Assembly: GCA_026014605.1 (NCBI GenBank)
Contig: JAOZIC010000096.1
Span: 1-10,077, forward strand
DNA: 10,077 bases
Direction of reading: 5' to 3'
DNA from: Candidatus Bathyarchaeota archaeon
GTDB taxonomy: Archaea > Thermoproteota > Bathyarchaeia > Bathyarchaeales > Bathyarchaeaceae
The notes under the pieces: generated by a model
Seen by the model: only the letters and a program-made list of their open reading frames with translations
Told to the model about the DNA's origin: nothing
The model's database searches: none
Part shown: in pieces, positions 1 through 5,612 of the stretch
Position numbering within the stretch: the first letter of the stretch is position 1
Layout: each line of letters begins with the position of its first letter
Made by a program: the position numbers and the translations under genes

Positions 1-230
1 GTTTTGTTTTGGCTTTTTAGTTCTTTTACTTTCTCAGAATCAAAAACAGGCAAAACAGTGATGTCAACTGTTCCCCCAACAGATGCAGTTTTGTTTCCCG
101 CCTTCTTTGCGGCGTCAACATCCGCGGGTTCAACCAATACGGTGTCGCAGATTTCAGACGCAGAACTAAGCAGTTTACCTTTTTTGTCGTTTGGAAGCTT
201 TGGGTCTAGTTCTAGCCAAAGTTCTTTCAT
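1..230 (-). CDS. aroB': 3-dehydroquinate synthase type II (archaeal AroB'), N-terminal part, cut by window edge
   Basis: Only the first 76 codons lie in the window; the rest is beyond the left edge, against a usual family length of roughly 330-390 residues. The protein begins MKELWLELDP and continues with a segment containing VLVEPADVD and the pattern GNKTASVGGTVDI. This fits the N-terminus of archaeal dehydroquinate synthase II. Known family role: NAD+-dependent oxidative deamination and cyclisation of ADTH to 3-dehydroquinate, in the cytosol. The ATG overlaps the TGA stop of the ADTH synthase gene by 4 nt (ATGA), and an AGGTGA ribosome binding site sits 6 nt upstream, so the start is well supported and translation is probably coupled. 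The identity rests on the partial sequence plus the very informative position directly after ADTH synthase. Confidence 0.85.
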   Translation of the reverse strand, partial: MKELWLELDPKLPNDKKGKLLSSASEICDTVLVEPADVDAAKKAGNKTASVGGTVDITVLPVFDSEKVKELKSQNK

Positions 231-1027
231 TTTGATTCACCTAGAATCATCAAGGCTTGTTCAACCGAAGCCCCGCAGTGGACTATGCCGCATAGTGCTT
301 TTGCAATTTTTGTGGGGTCTTGGTGTTGGAACACGTTTCTGCCTATGGATAATCCTGCGCCTCCTGCGGTTATGGAGTCTTTGACCATCTGCAAAACGTC
401 TCGGGAGGTTTCTGCTTTTGGTCCACCCGCAATAATAACTGGAACAGGACAAGACTGCACAACTTGCGTGAAGGATTCCACGTCGCCCGTGTAGTTAGTT
501 TTGATTATGTCTGCGCCCAACTCTGCACCTAGACGCGCAGCGTGAGCAACTACCTTTACGGCGTGAGGGTTACTAACACCAGGTCCTCGTGGGTACATCA
601 TAGCAAGCAGAGGCATACCGTAATCGTCACATTCGCAGGCAACTTTGCCCAAAGTTTCAAGCATACTGCCTTCATTTTTTGCGCCCACGTTAACGTGAAC
701 AGAGACAGCGTCTGCGCCTAAACGTACTGCGTCGTCTACGTAGCTGATTTGGACTTTGCTGTTTGGTTCAGGGCACATCTGGGAAATTCCTGATAGATGA
801 ATTATCAAACCAGCGTTTCCGACATCCACTTTTTTTGCTATGCCTCGGTTAACTAGAACAGCGTCTACACAACCGGTTACTAGTTTGTTGATGGTGTTTT
901 GCATGTTTTCCAGTCCGCTGATTGGCCCAACGGTTACTCCGTGGTCCATGGGGACAACTACTGTTTTGTTGTCGTTTTGGAAGATTCGTCTTAGTCGCCT
1001 TTTTTTGCCTTGTTCCAAAGGTTTCAC
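227..1027 (-). CDS. aroA': 2-amino-3,7-dideoxy-D-threo-hept-6-ulosonate (ADTH) synthase
   Basis: 266 residues, a DhnA-type class I aldolase TIM barrel. Known family reaction: condensation of L-aspartate semialdehyde with 6-deoxy-5-ketofructose 1-phosphate to give ADTH, the first step of the archaeal aromatic pathway that bypasses DAHP. Visible motifs are VVVPMDHGVTVGPI near residues 23-36 (Asp28), ADAVSVHVNVGA at 106-116, MMYPRG (Tyr145), IIKTNYTGD with the probable Schiff-base Lys176, AGGPK at 200-204 and GRNVFQHQDP at 229-238. These match the Asp/Tyr/Lys set described for the Methanocaldococcus enzyme, and the length is normal. The start is GTG, 5 nt after the stop of asd; the frame upstream reaches a stop without any ATG, so GTG is the only sensible start. 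Third gene of the four-gene operon. Confidence 0.93.
   Translation of the reverse strand: MKPLEQGKKRRLRRIFQNDNKTVVVPMDHGVTVGPISGLENMQNTINKLVTGCVDAVLVNRGIAKKVDVGNAGLIIHLSGISQMCPEPNSKVQISYVDDAVRLGADAVSVHVNVGAKNEGSMLETLGKVACECDDYGMPLLAMMYPRGPGVSNPHAVKVVAHAARLGAELGADIIKTNYTGDVESFTQVVQSCPVPVIIAGGPKAETSRDVLQMVKDSITAGGAGLSIGRNVFQHQDPTKIAKALCGIVHCGASVEQALMILGESK
237..242 (-). promoter_or_regulatory. Ribosome binding site of dehydroquinate synthase II
   Basis: Minus-strand AGGTGA, complementary to the archaeal 16S rRNA 3' end, 6 nt before the ATG at 230. It lies inside the end of the upstream gene and fixes the start of the downstream one. Confidence 0.75.
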
Positions 1028-1032
1028 ATCCG

Positions 1033-2070
1033 TTAGAGGTAATTCTTTACTTTCAAGTATTCGCCGTTAAGAACTCCGCATCCAGCAGCGCCACGTATTG
1101 TGTTATGGCCTAACGCAATGAATTTTACTCCGCCTAATACGGGGTCTTTTCTGAGTCTGCCCACTACTGTGCTCATGCCGTTGCCTTCCATTCTGTCCAG
1201 CCTTGTTTGTGGACGGTCAGGTTCCCATGTGACAACTACTGGTTTTTCGGGAGCAGACGGAAGCTTGAGTGTTTGTGGTTCGCCTACAAAGTTTTCCATA
1301 GCCTTGGCTACGGCTTTGGGGTCTGCTTCTTGTTCTGTTTCCACGAAAACGGCTTCGAGATGTCCGTCAATTGTGGGAACTCGATGGCAACTGGATGAAA
1401 CTTTGAATGGCGCAGGTTCTGTGGCTGTGCCAAGAATCTTTTGTGTTTCAGATTCCATTTTTGGTTCTTCGCCGCCGATGTATGGAATTACGTTATCTAC
1501 GATGTCCAAGGATGCTACTCCGGGGTAGCCTGCGCCTGATATTGCTTGCATTGTGGAAACTATCATGCTTTTGATGCCAAACTTGTCGTATATTGGCTTT
1601 AATGGGAGTGTAAGTACTGTTGTGCTGCAGTTGGGGTTTGTTACGATTGCGCCGTCCCATTTTCTGTTTTTACGTTGCTGTTCGATAAGACAAACGTGGC
1701 TGCTGTTTATTTCGGGGTTTAACATGGGCACGTCTGGGTCCATTCGATGGGCAGATGCGTTGCTAACCACGACGTATCCTGCGGCAGCGAAGTCTTCTTC
1801 TACTTTTCCGGCAACGTTTGAGGGTAGCGCCGAGAATACTATGTCAACGTTTTTGACGGCTTTGGGGGATATGTCGACGACTTCCATTTGGGCGACAGCC
1901 TCAGGAACTGGTGTTGTTTGTCTCCACCGTGATGCTTCACCGTATGTTCGTCCTTTACTTCTTTCTGAGGCAGCAACAGTTGTTACTTCGAACCATGGAT
2001 GGTTCTCTAGCAGTTGGACAAAGATTTGGCCAACGTTTCCTGTTGCTCCTAATACAGCAGCTTTCAACAT
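1033..2070 (-). CDS. asd: Aspartate-semialdehyde dehydrogenase (archaeal/fungal type)
   Basis: 345 residues, full length for the family. Known role: NADP-dependent reduction of aspartyl-4-phosphate to L-aspartate semialdehyde in the cytosol. The N-terminal Rossmann motif GATGNVGQ (residues 8-15), the active-site segment NPNCST with nucleophile Cys148, a QAISGAGYPG loop (175-184) and the RVPTIDGH segment with Arg230 and base His237 are all present. The C-terminal stretch GHNTIRGAAG is typical of the archaeal type. The ATG overlaps the last codons and stop of the aspartate kinase gene by 7 nt, suggesting coupled translation. The product can feed threonine, methionine or lysine synthesis, but the next gene points directly to the aromatic pathway. 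Confidence 0.95.
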   Translation of the reverse strand: MLKAAVLGATGNVGQIFVQLLENHPWFEVTTVAASERSKGRTYGEASRWRQTTPVPEAVAQMEVVDISPKAVKNVDIVFSALPSNVAGKVEEDFAAAGYVVVSNASAHRMDPDVPMLNPEINSSHVCLIEQQRKNRKWDGAIVTNPNCSTTVLTLPLKPIYDKFGIKSMIVSTMQAISGAGYPGVASLDIVDNVIPYIGGEEPKMESETQKILGTATEPAPFKVSSSCHRVPTIDGHLEAVFVETEQEADPKAVAKAMENFVGEPQTLKLPSAPEKPVVVTWEPDRPQTRLDRMEGNGMSTVVGRLRKDPVLGGVKFIALGHNTIRGAAGCGVLNGEYLKVKNYL

Positions 2071-3323
2071 GTTTTGTCATCTCTCAATGCGTTTCTAACT
2101 AACTTCAATGTTTTGTCTTTTTCGCTCCAATTAACGAAAAGAAGGATACTAGAAGTTATTGTTATCAAACCAAAAATGTTAATACAATTCATCCGCAGCG
2201 CCTCAGAAATTCTACCCGTCAAACCAGGAGTTTTTTCCAGCCCAACTCCTTTAATTTTCATAAACACCAGTTGCCGTTTCACAGACATAGCTAATGTTTC
2301 ATTGTGTTCCACGATAACGTTATGGACGTTTTCAAGGAGCGCTTCCGAGTTTTCGTTTTCTGAAACGTACAAAATTATCGAATCGTAGTTAAGCGATAAA
2401 CCAAGCAACTCGGCGTGGTTTTTCACGGTTTCTGTTAACTCTTTGATGACATCAGGGTTTTCTGAAAGACCATTTCCTACAACAGTAATGGACATTGCAG
2501 GGTCTGGACTAGCTAATTCTACATCCAAATCTGTGGATAGGGCTCCTTTGATTATGGTTCCTTTGGCGTTTAGGTCGCCGTGGATGTGTTTGATTACGCG
2601 TACTTTCACGGAGGCTTCTTTGTATCGCAACGCTTTGCGGTGAATAAATTTGGTTCCAGAATCGGCTAAACCAACCAAAGTGTTAACGTCAATTTCTGCT
2701 ATACGTTCAGGGTTTTTGATTACTTTGGGGTCAGCGGACATGATTCCTTCAGCGTCAGTAACCAAAATGAGTTCATCCGCATCCAGTGCCTTGGCTAAGA
2801 TAAAGGCGGTTGTGTCGCTTCCGCCTCGTCCTAGTGTGGTTACTTTGTTGTCTTGTGTTTTGCCAATAAAACCAGCGATAACAGGAACAACGCCGCTTTC
2901 AACTAGTGGAAGAATTGTTTGCTTTGCTTTTTGGTAACAAACGTCCCGTATCGGGTTTGCGTCCGAAAACACGTCGTCAGTAATAATTGGCCATTCTGCA
3001 TCCAGCGGGTCTACATGGCGCGAGTTTATGCCCTGTGCACGTAGTGCTGCAGATATGATTCTTATGCTTGTTCGTTCGCCCATTGCCAAGATTTCGTCTA
3101 GGTCATGGTTTTTCAGGTTGCCGTTTGATGTGTTTTTGGCGGCATGCAATAGTGTGTCGGTGGTTTTTCCCATCGCAGAGACTATTACGGCGACTTGTGT
3201 GCCGCGTTTTGCTTCGTTGGCAACTGCCGTAACTGCACGTATGATTCGTTCATGGTCTGCGAGACTTGAACCTCCGTATTTAACCACGATGCGTTTGTTA
3301 TTTTTCATTTTATTTTGTGTCAT
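2064..3323 (-). CDS. lysC: Aspartate kinase with C-terminal ACT domains
   Basis: 419 residues from the chosen ATG. Known role: ATP-dependent phosphorylation of L-aspartate, the committed step of the aspartate family. The kinase domain (about 11-262) shows KYGGSS at 15-20, GRGGSDTTA at 165-173 and VTDAEGIMSADPK at 188-200. The remainder carries two ACT-like segments (about 277-345 and 353-419, the second with KGVGLEKTPGLTGRISEAL). ACT domains in this family usually bind feedback amino acids; which ligand acts here cannot be read. The frame is open 18 nt further upstream to a TTG, but a GGAGGG ribosome binding site lies inside that extension, 10 nt before the ATG at 3323, so the ATG is preferred. 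First gene of the operon. It could also be labelled ask. Confidence 0.93.
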   Translation of the reverse strand: MTQNKMKNNKRIVVKYGGSSLADHERIIRAVTAVANEAKRGTQVAVIVSAMGKTTDTLLHAAKNTSNGNLKNHDLDEILAMGERTSIRIISAALRAQGINSRHVDPLDAEWPIITDDVFSDANPIRDVCYQKAKQTILPLVESGVVPVIAGFIGKTQDNKVTTLGRGGSDTTAFILAKALDADELILVTDAEGIMSADPKVIKNPERIAEIDVNTLVGLADSGTKFIHRKALRYKEASVKVRVIKHIHGDLNAKGTIIKGALSTDLDVELASPDPAMSITVVGNGLSENPDVIKELTETVKNHAELLGLSLNYDSIILYVSENENSEALLENVHNVIVEHNETLAMSVKRQLVFMKIKGVGLEKTPGLTGRISEALRMNCINIFGLITITSSILLFVNWSEKDKTLKLVRNALRDDKTC

Positions 3324-3333
3324 TACAACAAAA

Positions 3334-3339
3334 CCCTCC
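3334..3339 (-). promoter_or_regulatory. Ribosome binding site that decides the aspartate kinase start
   Basis: Minus-strand GGAGGG, 10 nt upstream of the ATG at 3323. Because it would lie within codons of the longest open frame (TTG start), it argues for the shorter protein. Confidence 0.75.
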
Positions 3340-3388
3340 AAGAAGCCCAGAAAGCTAAAGACAGTAAATTTCAGCTATCTGAGCTTAG

Positions 3389-3396
3389 TTATAAAA
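3389..3396 (-). promoter_or_regulatory. TATA box of the aspartate kinase / aromatic operon
   Basis: Minus-strand TTTTATAA, about 65 nt before the kinase ATG. A start site 25 nt downstream (near 3365) would give a leader of about 40 nt containing the GGAGGG site. No other good TATA element lies closer. Confidence 0.55.
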
Positions 3397-3399
3397 GAA

Positions 3400-3413
3400 A
3401 TAGCTAAAGCTAT
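3400..3413. promoter_or_regulatory. Inverted repeat next to the operon TATA box, candidate operator
   Basis: ATAGCT-AA-AGCTAT, a perfect 6+6 inverted repeat starting 4 nt upstream (minus sense) of the TATA box and overlapping the BRE position. A protein bound here would block TFB/TBP or recruit them. Function is inferred from position only. Confidence 0.35.
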
Positions 3414-3423
3414 AGAACTGCCA

Positions 3424-3441
3424 AGAAGTCATAGAAGTCAT
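3424..3441. repeat. Two tandem copies of a 9-bp sequence upstream of the operon promoter
   Basis: AGAAGTCAT occurs twice in perfect tandem at 3424-3432 and 3433-3441, about 30 nt upstream of the TATA box. A spacing near one helical turn would suit a regulator binding both copies, but two copies could also be chance. Confidence 0.5.
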
Positions 3442-3478
3442 CGAGTGGCTATTCATATGCGCTGTTTCCTTTAAGTTG

Positions 3479-3499
3479 AAAAAACAGAAATGGCTTCTG
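3479..3499 (-). terminator. Second hairpin plus U-tract downstream of glyA
   Basis: On the minus strand CAGAA-GCCAT-TTCTG forms a 5-bp stem and is followed directly by six T residues. It lies about 75 nt beyond the glyA stop and may act as a back-up terminator between glyA and the aspartate kinase operon, which run in the same direction. Confidence 0.4.
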
Positions 3500-3542
3500 C
3501 TATAAAAAATTATCGTAACAAAAATATAGAAACAAAAAATGG

Positions 3543-3562
3543 TTCTGCGTAAAAACGCAGAA
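3543..3562 (-). terminator. Terminator hairpin of glyA
   Basis: Perfect 8-bp inverted repeat TTCTGCGT/ACGCAGAA with a 4-nt loop, beginning 12 nt after the glyA stop. On the minus strand it is followed by CCATTTTTTG and a further T-rich stretch, as expected for archaeal termination at U-rich sequence. Confidence 0.65.
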
Positions 3563-3574
3563 TTATTTTAAATA

Positions 3575-4918
3575 TTACACGTGCTTTTGCAGGTACTCTT
3601 TTGCCTCGCCGACACTTTGGAAACAGTATTTGATTTCGTTGAAGTCTTGTCGTAGTTTGATAACGTCTTTTTTAACTTCAGCACTCGTCCGTTTGCCTTT
3701 AATCACATCTAACATCAACGAACAGATGCATTCAACATCTTTGGGTTTGAAGCCTCTTCGTGTTACATCTTGGAAACCGATTCGCAGACCAGATGGGTCG
3801 CCACGGTTGTGTTGATTGTCGTAAGGCAGCAGGTTTTTGTTCAAAATTAGGTTGGCATCTTCAAGGCTAAACGCAAGTTTTTGACCGCCACCATATTCGC
3901 GGACATCTACAACAATCTGGTGAGACTTTGTGAAACCGTTCTTTTTACCTAAAACATTCACGCCGTTTTCCGACAAACATTTAGCAGCAACCTGAGCATT
4001 TTGGATTGTTTGTTTTGCTAACTCTTTTCCGTAAACCTTCATTTCCAACGCAGCCAAACCAAGAGCAGGAAGCCTACCCAGATGAGTGTTAGAAGCACTC
4101 AACGGAAAAACAGCGTGCTGCACCTTTTTGATTGCCTTTTTTGTTCGTTCATCTTCACAGTTAGCAAGAATAACACCGCCCTGCGGTCCAGGAAAAGTCT
4201 TGTGAGTGGACGCAGTAATAAAGTCCGCACCTTCCTTTAGGGGACTTTGGAATTCTCCACCTGCAATCAAACCCAGAACATGGGCAGCGTCGTAGGCTAC
4301 GTATGCGCCGTTGTCTTTGGCGATTTGTGCTAACTCTTTGACTGGGTGTGGAAACTGGAATACGCTGCCTCCAAATGTGACGATTCCGGGTCGGGTTGCC
4401 TCGATTATGGTTGCAGATTTTTCTATTGCTATGTTTAGTTCGTCTATGTTGTAGGCGTGGTTGATTGTTTCTAAGCCTAAAACACGTCCAGCTAAGCCTG
4501 AGTAGTCGTGTGTTATGTGTGCGCCTGCGCTTAGGGGCAAAACTACCATTCGGTTGTTTTTTGTTGCCAACGAGATGCCCTTAAACGTTGCAAGGTTTGC
4601 GTGTGTTCCCGACACAAGCCGTACATCTGCCCAGTTGCAGTCAAACAGGCTTTTCATAAGGTCTGTTGAGTAGTCCTCGATTTTTGTCATGTATTTTTGT
4701 CCTTGATAGTGGCGCGCTTTTGCGTGTCCTTTTAGGTCGTTTTCGCCTTCGGCGTATCTGGACTCTAAATCATGTGATTTGTCTAACATCTCTGCGACTG
4801 CTGGAGATTTTAGTCCCTCACTTGCAATCAGGTTTATACATTCTTCTCCACGGTATCGTTCATGGTCTTCGCTTGCTTTAAGCAACCCAAGAGCTAGCTT
4901 CAAAAAGGCATCTTCCAT
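3575..4918 (-). CDS. glyA: Serine hydroxymethyltransferase
   Basis: 447 residues, a PLP-dependent fold type I enzyme. Known role: interconversion of serine and glycine with transfer of the C1 unit to a tetrahydropterin, probably tetrahydromethanopterin or a relative in archaea. Motifs are NLIASEG at 29-35, SRYAEG at 53-58, VSGTHANLA at 102-110, YDAAHVLGLIAGG at 209-221 (Asp210 and His213 for the cofactor), the PLP lysine in STHKTFPGPQGG (Lys240) and LRIGFQDVTRRG near the C-terminus. The ATG has a GGGAGG site 11 nt upstream. The gene stands alone between a hairpin terminator and its own TATA box. Divergent from the ribbon-helix-helix gene and the HTH-Fae-Hps gene, the second of which also makes methylene-H4MPT. 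Confidence 0.95.
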   Translation of the reverse strand: MEDAFLKLALGLLKASEDHERYRGEECINLIASEGLKSPAVAEMLDKSHDLESRYAEGENDLKGHAKARHYQGQKYMTKIEDYSTDLMKSLFDCNWADVRLVSGTHANLATFKGISLATKNNRMVVLPLSAGAHITHDYSGLAGRVLGLETINHAYNIDELNIAIEKSATIIEATRPGIVTFGGSVFQFPHPVKELAQIAKDNGAYVAYDAAHVLGLIAGGEFQSPLKEGADFITASTHKTFPGPQGGVILANCEDERTKKAIKKVQHAVFPLSASNTHLGRLPALGLAALEMKVYGKELAKQTIQNAQVAAKCLSENGVNVLGKKNGFTKSHQIVVDVREYGGGQKLAFSLEDANLILNKNLLPYDNQHNRGDPSGLRIGFQDVTRRGFKPKDVECICSLMLDVIKGKRTSAEVKKDVIKLRQDFNEIKYCFQSVGEAKEYLQKHV

Positions 4919-4929
4919 CGCCCAACTTT

Positions 4930-4935
4930 CCTCCC
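4930..4935 (-). promoter_or_regulatory. Ribosome binding site of glyA
   Basis: Minus-strand GGGAGG, 11 nt before the ATG at 4918, a strong archaeal Shine-Dalgarno match that fixes the glyA start. Confidence 0.7.
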
Positions 4936-4994
4936 AAACATTTCCTCAGGGCATTTTGTTCGTTTCTGAGCACTACGTCACTTATTTACATTTC

Positions 4995-5002
4995 TTTATA
5001 AA
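4995..5002 (-). promoter_or_regulatory. TATA box of glyA
   Basis: Minus-strand TTTATAAA about 80 nt upstream of the glyA ATG, predicting a start near 4973 and a leader of about 55 nt that contains the GGGAGG site. A TGTCGG motif at 5010-5015 (minus) lies just upstream of the box. Confidence 0.5.
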
Positions 5003-5091
5003 AAAGGCACCGACAAAAATTAGACCCTAACAACAAGGGTTGCAGAAGTAAAGGCAACAATACAAGACATATCCAAAGTAAATATTGTGTT

Positions 5092-5100
5092 TTCATAAAC
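5092..5100 (+). promoter_or_regulatory. Possible TATA box of the small ribbon-helix-helix gene
   Basis: TTCATAAAC, about 45 nt before the ATG at 5142. A start site near 5118-5122 would leave a short leader carrying the GGTGG site. The match to consensus is weak. Confidence 0.3.
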
Positions 5101-5141
5101 CTTTTCTTTATTTTCAATACCGATTAAAATGGTGGACGCCG

Positions 5142-5282
5142 ATGAGCAAAAAGAAGCTACACTATGGAGTTCGTCTACGAGTGGATCAACTAAGGTATCT
5201 CAAAACTGTGGGTAAACCTTCCGAGTGGATACGCGAAGCAGTTGACGAAAAGAAAAGGCGTGAAGAAAAATTCACCAAATAA
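5142..5282 (+). CDS. Small ribbon-helix-helix-like DNA-binding protein (putative)
   Basis: 46 residues from the ATG at 5142, preceded by GGTGGA at 5131-5136 as a ribosome binding site; the open frame runs further upstream but without such a site. The fold pattern is a short strand HYGVRLR (residues 7-13), helix VDQLRYLK (14-21), a turn with GKP, and a second helix SEWIREAVDEKKRR (27-40). The strand, the two helices and the S-x-W-I-R-E-A signature are typical of CopG/Arc/MetJ-type ribbon-helix-helix proteins, which bind DNA as dimers through the strand. It is very basic. It sits alone between glyA and the HTH-Fae-Hps gene, so it may regulate one or both; this is inference. A toxin-antitoxin role is unlikely because no partner gene is visible. 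Confidence 0.65.
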   Translation: MSKKKLHYGVRLRVDQLRYLKTVGKPSEWIREAVDEKKRREEKFTK

Positions 5283-5528
5283 ACAAACGGTGAAACAAAA
5301 AACTGCCACGCGTAGCTAAGTTTTGTTATGTGTAACATCAAAAATTAGTTACCACACCCACTAGATTATAGCATAGTCCATATCACATAATATTTTGGCA
5401 CTGTTTTTGTCTAAAATGCTTTGAAACTTTGTAATTCTTGATTGTATTCAACTTTTTTAAGAATGAATGTAAAGCCACCATATTTGAGTTCAAAAAATTC
5501 TTTCTGAAAAAAAGTAACCCAAAAAAAG

Positions 5529-5566
5529 TGTCGGATTCATTAACGATTTTCCAGAACACTCCGACA
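5529..5566. promoter_or_regulatory. Inverted repeat TGTCGGA/TCCGACA upstream of the hth-fae-hps promoter
   Basis: Perfect 7-bp arms at 5529-5535 and 5560-5566, centre-to-centre distance 31 bp, about three helical turns. The right arm ends 2 nt before the TATA box. The GTGTCGG core recurs over the start codon at 5613-5619. Candidate operator pair. Confidence 0.45.
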
Positions 5567-5568
5567 TA

Positions 5569-5576
5569 TTTTTATA
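5569..5576 (+). promoter_or_regulatory. TATA box of hth-fae-hps
   Basis: TTTTTATA, 37-44 nt before the GTG start. A transcription start near 5600 would place the GAGGGTGA ribosome binding site almost at the 5' end of the mRNA. Confidence 0.6.
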
Positions 5577-5582
5577 CATGGT

Positions 5583-5595
5583 CACTGAGACAGTG
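5583..5595. promoter_or_regulatory. Palindrome between TATA box and predicted start, candidate operator
   Basis: CACTG-AGA-CAGTG, perfect 5-bp arms with a 3-nt centre, between the TATA box and the inferred start near 5600. Archaeal repressors commonly bind in this interval. The function is inferred. Confidence 0.4.
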
Positions 5596-5612
5596 TTTTT
5601 GAGGGTGACATT

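Larger units (their letters stand above)
5283..5612. other. 330-nt AT-rich intergenic region with inverted repeats
   Basis: No convincing gene on either strand. It is much richer in A/T than the flanking genes, with runs such as AAAAAAAG. Its right end contains the inverted repeat at 5529-5566, the TATA box and the palindrome at 5583-5595 belonging to the downstream gene. The left 240 nt hold nothing I can interpret beyond short ORFs. Confidence 0.6.

Noticed and set aside
4..384. 126-residue open frame on the plus strand
   Set aside because: Shadow of the dehydroquinate synthase and ADTH synthase genes; serine- and phenylalanine-rich composition typical of an antisense frame.
3324..3341. 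Aspartate kinase start at the upstream TTG
   Set aside because: The GGAGGG ribosome binding site lies inside this extension and is correctly spaced for the ATG at 3323.
3028..3474. 148-residue open frame on the plus strand reaching into the lysC upstream region
   Set aside because: Antisense to aspartate kinase over most of its length; its tail merely translates the tandem repeat at 3424-3441.
5024..5058. Two short hairpins (ACCCT/AGGGT and GTTGC/GCAAC) between glyA and the RHH gene
   Set aside because: Only 5-bp stems; GCAAC/GTTGC arms occur again at 7532-7550 without other similarity, so they may be chance.
5411..5536. Open minus-strand frame of about 41 codons in the 5283-5612 gap, rich in F and K
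   Set aside because: It looks vaguely protein-like (it could be a remnant) but has no start codon and the composition is what AT-rich DNA produces by chance.
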